In this document: in pieces, positions 1 through 9,334 of the stretch
Layout: every line of letters begins with the position of its first letter
How positions within the stretch are numbered: position 1 is the stretch's first letter
DNA from: Candidatus Sodalis pierantonius str. SOPE
Lineage (GTDB): Bacteria; Pseudomonadota; Gammaproteobacteria; Enterobacterales; Enterobacteriaceae
Assembly: GCF_000517405.1 (NCBI RefSeq)
Contig: NZ_CP006568.1
Coordinates: 868,001-932,000, forward strand
Length of the DNA stretch: 64,000 bases
Reading direction: 5' to 3'
Position numbers and translations under genes: made by a program
The notes under the pieces: model-generated
Seen by the model: the letters and a program-made list of their open reading frames with translations, nothing else
Told to the model about the DNA's origin: nothing
The model's database searches: none

Positions 1-992
1 CATCAGGTCCCCATGGCAAAGCAAAAGTTTAAAATCACCAACTGGCCCGCATATAACAATGCGCTCAGGCAGCGGGGGGACCTGACAGTATGGCTTGATG
101 AGTCAGCCATTGCTGCATGGACTGAGAGTACACCACCTGAACATCGTGGCCGGCCGCTTCACTACACCGATATGGCCATTACCACGGTTCTGATGATAAA
201 GCGCGTGTTTAACCTTTCGCTCCGGGCGTTACAGGGTTTCGTTGACTCGATTTTTAAACTGATGGGGCTGTCGCTGCGCTGCCCAGATTACTCTCTGGTC
301 AGCCGGCGAGCAAAAACCGTCGACATCAGCATAAAAACGCCAACCCGCGGCGAAATCTCACACCTGGTCATCGATGGCACCGGCCTGAAAATCTTCGGCG
401 AAGGCGAATGGAAAGTCAGGCAGCATGGGGCTGAGAGGCGCAGAGTATGGCGCAAGCTTCATCTGGCAGTAGATAGCGCGACACATGAAATTATCTGTGC
501 CGATTTATCGCTAAGCGGTACGACAGATGCGCAGGCGCTGCCCGGGCTGATTAACCAAACCCACCGGAAAATCAGGGAAGCGTCGGCTGACAGTGCTTAC
601 GATACGCGTTACTGTCATGATGCTCTGCTGAGGAAAAAAATAAAGCCGCTTATCCCACCGCGAAGTGGTGCGCAATATTGGCCAGCTCGATACCATGAGC
701 GTAACCATGCGGTGGCAAATCAGCATCTGAGCGGCAATAACGATACCTGGAAAAAGAAAGTAGGTTATCACCGGCGTTCACTGGCTGAAACGGCCATGTT
801 CCGGTTTAAAACACTTCTGGGTGGTCATCTGAGTCTGCATGACTATGACGCGCAGGTAGGTGAGGCTATGGCAATGGTTAAAGCGCTTAACCGGATCACG
901 CTGTTAGGAATGCCAAACAGCGTCCGTATCATGTAACAATCGCCCTGATAGGGAGGAAGTCGTCACAAATTTCGGATTTATTCAACAAAGCG
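1..992 (+). mobile_element. IS5-family (IS903-type) insertion sequence, copy 1, left end cut by window
   Basis: This copy is nearly identical to the complete copy at 50059-51113. The window opens about 63 bp inside the element, so the left inverted repeat is not visible. The right inverted repeat, gatttattcaacaaagc, lies at 975-991. A target duplication cannot be tested here because the left flank is missing. With the second copy it forms a direct repeat around 49 kb of chromosome. Confidence 0.93.
13..936 (+). CDS. IS5/IS903-group DDE transposase
   Basis: The 307-residue protein moves the element by DDE-type cut-and-paste chemistry. The IS903-type N-terminus (AKQKFKITNWPAYN) is followed by a DDE domain: the first acidic residue lies in LVIDGTG near residue 119, the second in ADSAYDTR near 193, and the glutamate in SLAETAMFRFK near 260. 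Length matches IS903 transposases. It differs from the 50134 copy at one residue, Thr instead of Ile in RFKTLLGG. The reading frame is uninterrupted, so it could be active if the left end exists outside the window. Confidence 0.95.
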   Translation: MAKQKFKITNWPAYNNALRQRGDLTVWLDESAIAAWTESTPPEHRGRPLHYTDMAITTVLMIKRVFNLSLRALQGFVDSIFKLMGLSLRCPDYSLVSRRAKTVDISIKTPTRGEISHLVIDGTGLKIFGEGEWKVRQHGAERRRVWRKLHLAVDSATHEIICADLSLSGTTDAQALPGLINQTHRKIREASADSAYDTRYCHDALLRKKIKPLIPPRSGAQYWPARYHERNHAVANQHLSGNNDTWKKKVGYHRRSLAETAMFRFKTLLGGHLSLHDYDAQVGEAMAMVKALNRITLLGMPNSVRIM

Positions 993-1559
993 AATTATGC
1001 TTCATCCGGCTTCAAGCCTAATAGTCTATTTGGCGCGGAAATAACCTGGTTATGAATACCGCGTTACTTTCCCGCTAATTGTTCGCGGGTAACCGCCGTC
1101 CCCGGTGCGGATAACCATTCTGAAACCATGCCGGAACCGCGAAAGAGAGAAGCCATGTCACCGTTTCGCCTTCCGAATTCGTCCGGGAGAATGACCGGCC
1201 CAACGCCACCGACCGCCTCCCCCTGTCATCTGGCCAGCCAGAGGAATGCTATCCGCCGGACATCCTCTGCGCCGGCAACGTTAAAAGTGAATTATTGCCA
1301 ATCAGCGCCGGAGGCGCTCCTCATGACGCTGTTTGATGCGTGTCTTAAGCGCGGCATTGGCGCGGTTAGCCGTAGTGAAATGCCTTTTGGCGTCAACGCA
1401 TGTCATTGAGTAACGGGGAATTGCCCTACCGCATCGCGATCACTTCGCGTGCTAACAACATCATAGACGCACCAAGAGCTTTCACCTATGATGCCTGTTC
1501 ATCTATTATCGAGCCACGCTCATTCGGCCCGCGCAGGGCGCCGTTACAGGAGTTTTGTC
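993..1559. other. 567-bp stretch with no recognisable gene
   Basis: Short open frames occur on the + strand (1128-1409 and 1400-1609), but their translations match no family I know, have unremarkable composition, and lack good ribosome-binding sites. The interval may hold a decayed gene between the IS and the MetE-like gene. I see no promoter or riboswitch that I can defend. Confidence 0.4.
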
Positions 1560-2405
1560 ATGTCAGACGTTGCAGCGAGTTCCCGTATCTTCACCACCCA
1601 TGTCGGTAGCCTGCCGCGCCAGGTTGCCTTGCTGGATCTGATGAAAGCCAATATAGATGGTCAGGATAATCAGGCAGAGCTGGATAGCGCCATTCGTCAG
1701 GCCGTCAGCCAGTCCGTCGAGGAACAGGTGGCGGGCGGCATCGATATTGTCACCGACGGCGAACAATCCAAGACCGGTTTCTTTTTCTACGTTCGTGAGC
1801 GCATTGAGGGTTTTGAACCTCGGCCGGGCGCGGGCTATGCGGCGTTTGATGCCGAAGTTGAAGCGTTTCCTGAGTACTATAAACACTATTTCGGCGAAGC
1901 GATGCTGGGCGGCAATTTGACGCCGTTCGTGCCGGTGGCCTGTACCGGCCCGGTCCGCTATGTAGGCCTGCCGCAGGACAAAATCCGCTACCATACCTGC
2001 TACAGCATCAATGAGGGTCCGCGTATCCACGACGTCCCGTTCATTGAGTTCGTCCGCTTCATGTTGCGCATTAACGCCAGCAACTACTCATTCGAGGCGG
2101 GCAATGTACGCCATGAACACGAATACCACCTTTGGGAACAGGTTAAACTGCCGGAAGGGAAACGCCTGATCCCGGGCGTTATCTGCCATGCGAGCAACAC
2201 CGTGGAGCATCCTGAGCTTATCGCAGAGCGACTGGTTCGTTTCGCGGAACGTGTGGGCCGGGACAACGTGATAGCCAGCGTCGACTGCGGTTTCTCTTCC
2301 CAAGCCACCTACCGTACGGAAGTGCATCCGACGGTTATCCGCGAGAAGTTTCGAGCGCTGCGCGCCGGCGCGGCGCTGGCCAGCGAGCGGCTGTGGCGCG
2401 ATTGA
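1560..2405 (+). pseudogene. MetE C-terminal-like (cobalamin-independent methionine synthase type) protein with internal deletion
   Basis: The ATG at 1560 follows a good Shine-Dalgarno (caggag) and opens a 281-residue frame. The start (FTTHVGSLPR) and end (HPELIAERLVRFAERVGRDNV, then SVDCGF and a final ASERLW) are typical of stand-alone MetE-C-like proteins of about 370 residues that act on methyl- or thiol-transfer substrates. The middle is too short: GPVRYVGLPQ is joined directly to DKIRYHTCYSINEG. About 90-110 residues normally lie there, including part of the barrel. The frame is kept, so a protein may be made, but I infer it is inactive. The true substrate of this subfamily is not clear from sequence. 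Confidence 0.7.
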
Positions 2406-2637
2406 TGCCGCGGGCGAGTGTGCCGAGCCGGCCAATAAACGCTGCCCGCGTCAGTTGACACAGCGGGCGGGCATCCTCGCGGCCTCGGCAGCGAAGCGGG
2501 CGGGCCGCTTTATGCGCTGACCCGCCCCGCTGGTTCCACTGTCCAACCGGCCGATTAAGGTCCGGCCTTTGTTTCGACCAAGCGGACGCCAGGCCACCTT
2601 GCTCGTTACCGTCGCCGCCGGCCCAGGGCGCGGCGTG

Positions 2638-4701
2638 TCAGGCGACCACCATCGACGATTTGCTATTCACCAGTTCGAATAACACCACGGTACGTGATGG
2701 GCAGGTGTAATGGTGGCCGAAATCAAAGGTGTGCTCGCTGATATCATCCGACTGGAAGGTATCGAAGATATGGCGCCAGCCGCGGCCGTGCGCCACCTCC
2801 GGCAGGGTGAACACGACGTCTTCGTGCGAGGCGCTGAACAGCTGCAGCACGGTACTTTGTGACCCCACCCGCAGCAACCCCGTCGTCTGTGAACGCCCGT
2901 CCAGCAACATACCGATACTTTTTAAGTGAGCATCGCCCCACGTCGCTTCATTCATCTCCTCGCCGCCGGGCTGAAACCAGGTGACATCTTTGATGTTCAG
3001 CTTACCGGTGAAGAAGCGGCCGCGGTGCAGGATGGGGAAACGCTTACGCAGCGCGATAAGCCGGTAGGTAAACAGGATAAGCGATTGGCCTTTGTCGTTG
3101 ATATTCCAATCGACCCAGCTGATTTCGCTGTCCTGGCAATAGCCGTTATTGTTGCCCTGCTGGGTACGGGCAAACTCATCGCCCGCCAGCAGCATCGGCG
3201 TGCCCTGGGAAAACATCAGGGTCGCTAGCATATTGCGCATTTGCCGCAATCGCAGCGCATTTATCGCCGGGTCGTCGGTCAAACCTTCCGCGCCATAATT
3301 GGCGGAAATATTTTCGCTGTGTCCGTCGCGGTTATCCTCGCCGTTGGCCTCATTATGCTTGTGTTCATAGGAGACGATATCGTTCAGGGTGAAGCCATCA
3401 TGCGCGGTAATGAAATTGACCGAGGCGTGCGGCTTGCGGCCACGATGATTAAAAATATCGGCCGAGCCCGCCAGACGGGTGGTGAATTCCGCCAGTTGCC
3501 CCTCATCGCCGCGCCAGAATTTCCGCACCGAATCACGATAACGATCGTTCCATTCGGCCCAGCCCGGCGGAAAATCGCCTACCTGATATCCGCCCGGGCC
3601 GCAGTCCCAGGGTTCCGCTATCAGCTTGCATTGGCTGAGGATAGGATCCTGGCGACAGGTATCCAGAAAGCCGCAGCTTTCGTCAAAACCGTAGCTTTCG
3701 CGGCCGAGAATTGTCGCCAAATAGAAACGGAAACCGTCAATTTGCATCTCCGTCGCCCAATAGCGTAGAGAGTCGGTCACCATTTGCAGCACGCGCGGAT
3801 GACTCAAATTCAGCGTATTGCCGGTACCCGTATCGTTAATGTAATAGCGCTTTTCTTCGGGAAACAGGCGGTAATAGCTGGCGTTGTCGATCCCCTTTAG
3901 CGACAATGTCGGCCCCAGCTCATTCCCTTCGGCGGTGTGGTTATACACTACATCCAGAATGACTTCGATGCCGGCGGCGTGCAGGGTGGCAATCATCTTC
4001 TTGAATTCGTTAACGGTCGAGGTGGCCATATATTTGGGGTGCGGCGCGAAAAAGCCGAGGGTGTTGTACCCCCAAAAATTGTGTAGCCCTTTCTCCTGTA
4101 GATGGCGGTCATCGACGAAGGCGTGGACCGACATCAGTTCAATGGCGGAGACGCCAAGCGTCTTTATATAGTCGACAATTTGCGGCACGCTCAGCGCGGA
4201 AAAGGTGCCGCGTAAATGCTCAGGCACCGCCGGATGACGCATGGTATAACCGCGCACGTGCGTTTCATACACGAGGGTTTTTTCCCACGGAATAAAGTTT
4301 TTACCGTTGATGGGCCAAGAGAACACCGGATCAATCACCCGGCATTTCGGCATAAACGGCGCGCTGTCGCGCTCGTCCAGGGTCAAATCTTTGTCTTCGC
4401 TGGCTATGTCATAGGCAAACAGGGCATCATCCCATTTCAATTCGCCCCAGATTTGTTTCGCGTAGGGGTCGAGCAGCAACTTGGCCGGATTAAAGCGATG
4501 CCCCTGCTCCGGCTCAAACGGGCCATGTACCCGGTAACCGTACAGCAGCCCCGGACGCGCGTCAGGCAAATAACCGTGCCATACCTCATCGGTATATTCC
4601 GGTAGTTCAATTCGGTCATACTCTTCGCCGTCCTCATTGAACAAGCACAGTTCCACGCGCGTCGCATGAGCGGAAAAAATAGCGAAATTGACCCCAGGCC
4701 A
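2638..4701 (-). pseudogene. glgX: glycogen debranching enzyme, 5'-truncated and catalytically altered
   Basis: GlgX is a GH13 isoamylase-type enzyme that hydrolyses alpha-1,6 branches of limit dextrins in the cytoplasm. Native sequence starts near VNFAIFSAHA (CBM48 domain) and continues through the GH13 barrel. The conserved GFRFDLA segment reads GFRFYLA (tat codon near 3720 on the complementary strand), so the catalytic nucleophile Asp is Tyr. The acid/base Glu (LIAEPWD) and the TAHDGF motif are intact. The native 5' end is lost at an IS256 boundary at 4701. The open frame continues into IS sequence to 4761, giving 707 residues with about 18-20 foreign ones at the start. No glg neighbours are present. 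Confidence 0.85.
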
Positions 4702-6016
4702 GACCCTGTACACGATTCTGTGTAAATGCCTTTTCTCAGAAGTGACCGTCCAGGCGGTCACCGAACTCGATAATAAAGCGGCTCATTGCCATGCGCCAGT
4801 CCCTCAAAGGCATTGTCCATTTCTGTGAGGCCGCCTGTATCGCCAGCCACACCACCTTTTTCACTGCGTCGTCGGTCGGGAACACCTTGCGCTTTTTGAT
4901 GGCATGCCGGATCATGCTGTTTAACGACTCGATGGCGTTGGTCGTGTAGATCACCTTGCGGATGTCCGTTGGGTAGGCAAAGAACGTGGCCAGATTGGCC
5001 CAGTTTGCCTGCCAGCTTCGACTTATTTGCGGGTAGCGGATGTCCCAGGCACTGGAGAACGCTTCCAGCGCCTGCAAGCCGGCTTCTTCCGTAGGGGCCT
5101 GATAGATAGCTTTCAGGTCGCGGGTGACGGCCTTGAAGTCCTTCCAGGAGACGAACCGCAGGCTGTTGCGCACCATATGTACGATACACAGCTGGAGCCG
5201 CGCCTCCGGATACACCGCGTTAATAGCGTCAGGGAAACCTTTCAGCCCGTCTACGCAGGCGATAAGGATATCGTTCAGGCCGCGGTTTTTCAGCTCTGTC
5301 AGCACGTTCAGCCAGAACTTTGCGCCTTCATTTTCGGCCAGCCACATACCTAGCAACTCTTTCTGGCCTTCGATGTTGATGCCCAGCGCCAGGAACACAG
5401 ATTTGTTGATGATGCGGCTGTCCTGCCGGACTTTTAGAACGATACAATCAAGATAAACAATGGGATAGACTGCATCCAGAGGCCGGTTTTGCCATTCGAC
5501 AACCTGCTCCATGACCGCATCGGTGACCTTTGAGACCAGCGCCGGCGAGACATCGGCGTCATACAGCTCTTTGAACGCGGCGGCGATCTCGCGGGTGGTC
5601 ATCCCTTTGGCGTACAACGATAAAATCTGGTTATCCATCCCGGTAATCCGGGTCTGGTTCTTCTTCACCAGTTGCGGTTCAAAGGAACCGTCACGATCGC
5701 GCGGAGTACGCAGCGCCAGCGGGCCATCGCCAGTGGTAACGGTTTTTGTGGAATAGCCGTTGCGGGCGTTGGTCCCCGGTTTAGGCTGATTTTTATCGTA
5801 GCCGAGGTGATGGGTCATTTCGGCATTGAGAGCTGCTTCGACGCTGATTTTTTTCAGCAGCCGATCGAAGTGACTGAGATCTTCAGGGGTTTTGAGATTT
5901 TTGGCCAGTTCGTTAGCCAGAGCCTGCAACTGTTTTTCGTCCATAAATTAACCTGTTTTTGATGTTGGATTGAACATATCAAAATCAGGCAAATACACAA
6001 ATTTCTAAACAGGCTC
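4702..6016 (-). mobile_element. IS256-family insertion sequence, copy A
   Basis: This is the most complete of three IS256 copies, about 1.3 kb. The transposase-proximal end reads aatttctaaacaggctc at 6000-6016. The other end begins near 4702 with gaccctgtacacgattctg, an imperfect inverted match to the first. The flanks do not share a target duplication: one side is glgX, the other a 13-bp IS21 end scar. The copy therefore marks a recombination or deletion junction rather than a simple insertion. Confidence 0.9.
4736..5944 (-). CDS. IS256-family (Mutator-type) transposase, copy A
   Basis: The 402-residue transposase has the Mutator/IS256 DDE layout: Asp in VYLDCIVLKVR near residue 165, Asp in IACVDGLKGFPDAI near 230, and Glu in TTNAIESLNS near 340. 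The N-terminus MDEKQLQALANELAKNL is shared with copies B and C. The frame is intact and ends GDRLDGHF with the stop inside the element's terminal region, as expected for a full-length copy. It is therefore the best candidate source of an active enzyme in this cluster. Confidence 0.95.
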   Translation of the reverse strand: MDEKQLQALANELAKNLKTPEDLSHFDRLLKKISVEAALNAEMTHHLGYDKNQPKPGTNARNGYSTKTVTTGDGPLALRTPRDRDGSFEPQLVKKNQTRITGMDNQILSLYAKGMTTREIAAAFKELYDADVSPALVSKVTDAVMEQVVEWQNRPLDAVYPIVYLDCIVLKVRQDSRIINKSVFLALGINIEGQKELLGMWLAENEGAKFWLNVLTELKNRGLNDILIACVDGLKGFPDAINAVYPEARLQLCIVHMVRNSLRFVSWKDFKAVTRDLKAIYQAPTEEAGLQALEAFSSAWDIRYPQISRSWQANWANLATFFAYPTDIRKVIYTTNAIESLNSMIRHAIKKRKVFPTDDAVKKVVWLAIQAASQKWTMPLRDWRMAMSRFIIEFGDRLDGHF

Positions 6017-6029
6017 GTCGGAATCTGCA
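6017..6029 (-). mobile_element. 13-bp scar of an IS21 terminus
   Basis: The bases gtcggaatctgca are identical to the last 13 bp of the complete IS21 at 26031-26043. They sit exactly between the IS256 copy A end and the remnant gene at 6030. This shows that an IS21 once inserted into that gene and was later almost wholly replaced by IS256. Confidence 0.75.
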
Positions 6030-6152
6030 GAATGCCTTGTACAGGTAATTCAACCCCATATGCCGATAAAGATAATTATGAAAACGCGTGCCAAAATTGC
6101 CCGGGCGTCCGGCCAATGACATGCACAGCTGGGTGTCTTTGTTAATCTCCAT
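6030..6152 (-). pseudogene. 5' fragment of a shikimate-dehydrogenase-like gene (HI0607 type)
   Basis: The ATG at 6152 has a ggag Shine-Dalgarno and opens a frame with INKDTQLCMSLAGRP and NFGTRFHNYLY, ending YKAF. This is the N-terminus of the AroE-like NAD(P)-dependent dehydrogenase family known from Haemophilus HI0607, normally about 270 residues. Only about 41 residues survive. The gene stops abruptly at an IS21 terminal scar at 6029. The family assignment rests on recall of this N-terminal signature. Confidence 0.7.
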
Positions 6153-6757
6153 TGTTGCTCCCTGGTTAAGGATAATCCGCTGTGGCGGCGAAACGTCACG
6201 CACGATAATCATTACAGGTTAACCGATTCCGCGAAAAATGAAACCGCACCCCCTTGGCTATCTGCGCCTATGCGTCACGGCGAGACGCCCGCGCGGACGG
6301 GGCAGATTATCCGGCGCCGCGGGCGCAGAACCTGCAATTGAGCGCCATCGCCGGCAGTGAGGCGCCACGGTCAAGCTTATGTGGCGGCTCTGGCATAACC
6401 TCCAAAGTCGACTACACTCAGAGCTTATATACAGGCCAGGCGCGGTGTCTTAAGTCAGCTGCGGTACCCCATGCGCGGGTGCGGTGTCCCGAGGCGACGC
6501 GGTACCCAAGCCTGGATCCGGTATTCCGAGTCGGACGCGGTCTTCTGTGTCAGAACGCATATGACAAATCACTTACGTTTAACGCCGGGCGCAGGCGGCG
6601 CCGGCGAAGGTAGACGATGAGGCCGCCGGCATCAGCGACGCCAGGCGCGTTTACGGCGCTAGTATTGTGACGCCGCCGTAGCGCGTCGCCTGTAGCGGGC
6701 GTAATTCAAGCGGGCGGTGTGCTTTCACCGACCGCGCCTGCGTCGGCGTTAGCTATG
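6153..6757. other. 605-bp non-coding stretch between gene remnant and IS21
   Basis: The open frame at 6254-6613 is rich in Arg and Ala and resembles no family, and I do not call it a gene. The interval contains a degenerate short tandem repeat (6442-6560) and otherwise GC-rich sequence that I cannot assign. Confidence 0.45.
6442..6560 (+). repeat. degenerate 17-21 bp tandem repeat with core gcggt
   Basis: About six units begin gcggt or cggt followed by a pyrimidine-rich core (gcggtgtct, gcggtacccc, gcggtgtccc, gcggtaccc, cggtattcc, gcggtcttc), spaced about 17-21 bp. The spacing is not a multiple of three, so this is unlikely to be coding. Similarity between units is modest. Confidence 0.35.
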
Positions 6758-6877
6758 TGCAGATTCCGACGTATCCGATCAGCTGTTCCGGCGACATCCG
6801 ATCAGTTATTCCGATATTTTCCGATCACCCATTCCAGTGATATTCGCTCACGTGTTCGCTCATCTTCTGACTCGGGT

Positions 6878-7627
6878 TTAGTCTATTTTTCCTGTGCTGG
6901 CTACTCCTTGCTCTTTGCGTAGTGATTCGCCTTTAAGTTCCAGTCTATAGCTGGGGTGTACTAACCGATCGAGTAACGCGTCAGCTGTCGTGGGGTTTTC
7001 TATCAGTCCATACCATTTTTTCACCGACAGTTGACTGATCAGGATGCTGCTGCTTTTGTCGTAGCGATCTTCCATCACCTCCAACAGCATCGTTGCCTGC
7101 ATCGGACTTATTGATTCTAGGCCCACGTCGTCCAAGATCAGTAACTCTATTTTTTCTAACTGCTTAAGCTGTTTTAGATAGGTCACGTCTACCTGACACT
7201 GGTGAAGATGGGCTAGCAACCGACCCACTCGCCAGTAACGCACGCTATATTGCTGCCGGCATGCCTGCTCACCAAGCGCACAACTGAACCAGGTTTTGCC
7301 CGTACCTGTTGGCCCCGTGATGAGTATGCTTTTCTGATATTTCAGATATTGTCCCCCTAGCAGATCTCGCATCTGTTCCGGTGTCACTCCTCGGCTAGGG
7401 ATATAGCGGATATCTTCCGGTTTTGCCTGCAAGCGCATTTGCGATTGCCGTCGCAGACGGCATATGTGGTTGTTTTTTCTATGCAAATTTTCCGCTTCTA
7501 CCATCAGCGACAACCGCTCCTCGAACCCCAGCTCCCCATAACTCCCCGGGAGTTCGCGTTGCGTCTCCAACGCCTGGACCATTGCCGACAACTTCAGCTC
7601 TCGCAGAGCCATTAACAGTGTATCCAT
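6878..7627 (-). CDS. istB: IS21 helper ATPase IstB, copy 1
   Basis: The 249-residue AAA+ ATPase assists IstA in target capture. It has a Walker A motif GPTGTGKTW near residue 105 and a Walker B LLILDDVGLE near 165. It begins 11 bp after the istA stop and follows a ggag site, so the two genes are translated as a pair. It differs from the second copy at several positions, for example SVKKWYG here and PVKKWYG there. Confidence 0.95.
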   Translation of the reverse strand: MDTLLMALRELKLSAMVQALETQRELPGSYGELGFEERLSLMVEAENLHRKNNHICRLRRQSQMRLQAKPEDIRYIPSRGVTPEQMRDLLGGQYLKYQKSILITGPTGTGKTWFSCALGEQACRQQYSVRYWRVGRLLAHLHQCQVDVTYLKQLKQLEKIELLILDDVGLESISPMQATMLLEVMEDRYDKSSSILISQLSVKKWYGLIENPTTADALLDRLVHPSYRLELKGESLRKEQGVASTGKID

Positions 7628-7638
7628 ATTTATTCTCC

Positions 7639-9189
7639 TTAGTGATAACTGTCCGGACCTCGGAGGTTTTCGTGAACCAGCATTGATACGCCGGCTCCGT
7701 CCTGGGTGACCTCACTTTCACGACCGTGTTTCAATACGTTGGCTATGAAAGAGCGGTTAATGCACCCTTTCTCCAACGCCAGCGCGCAGGCCTTCTCCAG
7801 TCGCGTCGTCTCATAGCGCCGTTGCAGATTGAGTAGCCCCAGCACGGAGCGGTAAGCCTGCTCCGGATGGGCTTTGCTCTTTTGGATGGACTCGACCACT
7901 TTCAGTGTGCACACACCCACCGACAGCGCCCAACTGCACAGCCTTTCCGGCGTCCACTGACTCTGCCCCTTATGGTTAGCCGGCATGTGCGCCGCCTGAG
8001 TCGTGTGCCTATAGGCGTTATCGCTGCGAGGGTGCGTAGCCACGCAGACGCCCTTATGGTGGATTTGCACCAGCCGTTGGGTGGCGATGACGTCAACGCG
8101 CTCGCCAACCAGCGGATGCGGCACCGAGTACCAGTTTTTGCCGTAGTCTATGTGGTAATCAGGTCCCACTCGGGCAACGAGATACTCACTGTATTCCCAT
8201 TGTGTGGGCGGTAGAGGCCCAAGAGCCGGTTTGTCCAGCTGCTCGAAGCGTTCAAGGCGACTTTGTCCGCCGTAATGACGCATCGGGCGCAAATTCAACT
8301 CATGATTGAGTTCTCGTATCACCTGGTTGAGTTCGGCCAGCGAGTAGAACCTACGTTTACGCAACCGGGCCAAAACCCAGCGTTCTACCAGCTGCACAGT
8401 TGATTCTGCCTTCGCCTTGTCTTTCGGTTTTCTCGGGCGCGCCGGTAGCACCACTGTCTCATAGTGATTTACCAGCGCCTGGTAGCTCTGGTTTATGACC
8501 GGCTCATAGCGGTCAGGGGTGCTGACAGCGCTGCGCAGATTATCAGGTATCATCAGCTCCGGAACCCCACCCATGAAGTGCAGGCAGCGGCTATTGGCGT
8601 TGAGCCACGATGCCATGTCCTGGCCTTCGCAGGCTTCGATATACGCATAGCCTGACACGCCCATGGCAGCGACGAAGATAGCGACCTGGCGTACGCTACC
8701 GGTCGCAGGGTTGACGATAGGTACGGTGGGGCCACAGAAGTCGATGAAGAGCTTTTCGCCAGCCTTGTGCTCCATGCGCATGGAACGCCGCTGCTTCTTT
8801 TTCCAGTCACGGAACAGTGCACAAAACTGTGAGTAATCGAGGGCATCACCGCCCACGGCGGACTGATATTCCATCCAGAGCAGCTGCTTGGTCATGCCCT
8901 TGCGGCTTAACTCGGTATCGATATCAAGCCAGCTGGGTAAGGTATTGATAACTTTTCCGGATTTGCCGGGATAGAGCAGGCGGTCGAGGTCGACGGGGGA
9001 CAGTTCCGCCGGCAATGGCCAGACCAGGTTAGCTACCGTGAATCGGCCGAGGATATCGTTCACGGTAGTACAGCCTATGCCGAGCGCTGCTGCGATAGTG
9101 CGATTCGAGCGACGCTGCTCGAATTTCATACGTAAGACATTAATATAGATGCACATTTCCGTTCTCGCTTTCTTCTTTTTACGTGCCAT
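7639..9189 (-). CDS. istA: IS21 transposase IstA, copy 1
   Basis: The 516-residue DDE transposase has an N-terminal helix-turn-helix (RSNRTIAAALGIG) and a retroviral-integrase core: Asp in LFIDFCGPTV, Asp in LMIPDNLRSA and Glu in DKAKAESTVQ. It carries four residues (HMPA in QAAHMPANHKG) that are missing from the copy at 23624, a 12-bp difference. The frame is intact. Confidence 0.95.
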   Translation of the reverse strand: MARKKKKARTEMCIYINVLRMKFEQRRSNRTIAAALGIGCTTVNDILGRFTVANLVWPLPAELSPVDLDRLLYPGKSGKVINTLPSWLDIDTELSRKGMTKQLLWMEYQSAVGGDALDYSQFCALFRDWKKKQRRSMRMEHKAGEKLFIDFCGPTVPIVNPATGSVRQVAIFVAAMGVSGYAYIEACEGQDMASWLNANSRCLHFMGGVPELMIPDNLRSAVSTPDRYEPVINQSYQALVNHYETVVLPARPRKPKDKAKAESTVQLVERWVLARLRKRRFYSLAELNQVIRELNHELNLRPMRHYGGQSRLERFEQLDKPALGPLPPTQWEYSEYLVARVGPDYHIDYGKNWYSVPHPLVGERVDVIATQRLVQIHHKGVCVATHPRSDNAYRHTTQAAHMPANHKGQSQWTPERLCSWALSVGVCTLKVVESIQKSKAHPEQAYRSVLGLLNLQRRYETTRLEKACALALEKGCINRSFIANVLKHGRESEVTQDGAGVSMLVHENLRGPDSYH

Positions 9190-9334
9190 GCCATGCCCCC
9201 GGAAGCTAAAAGTCTCCAGAGTATGGCGGAACAGAAGATGAGCGATCGGACAGAATCGGAATCGCTGATCGGGCGACCGGAATCAGTGATCGGATGAAAT
9301 CAGAATTAGTGATCGGATGTGACCGGAACCAGCA

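Larger units (their letters stand above)
6758..9334 (-). mobile_element. IS21-family insertion sequence, copy 1
   Basis: The 2577-bp element runs from tgcagattccgac at 6758 to ggaaccagca at 9334, with istA and istB on the minus strand. Its istA-proximal end has four copies of a roughly 20-bp atccgatcactgattccg-type repeat, one fewer than copy 2. Its istA-proximal edge abuts IS256 copy B in mid-transposase, but the rest of that IS256 is not found on the other side. The locus was therefore rearranged after insertion. Confidence 0.93.

Noticed and set aside
6254..6613. 119-residue open frame
   Set aside because: Arg/Ala-rich low-complexity translation, a run of Arg at the end, no ribosome-binding site and no family resemblance. 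It spans the degenerate repeat.
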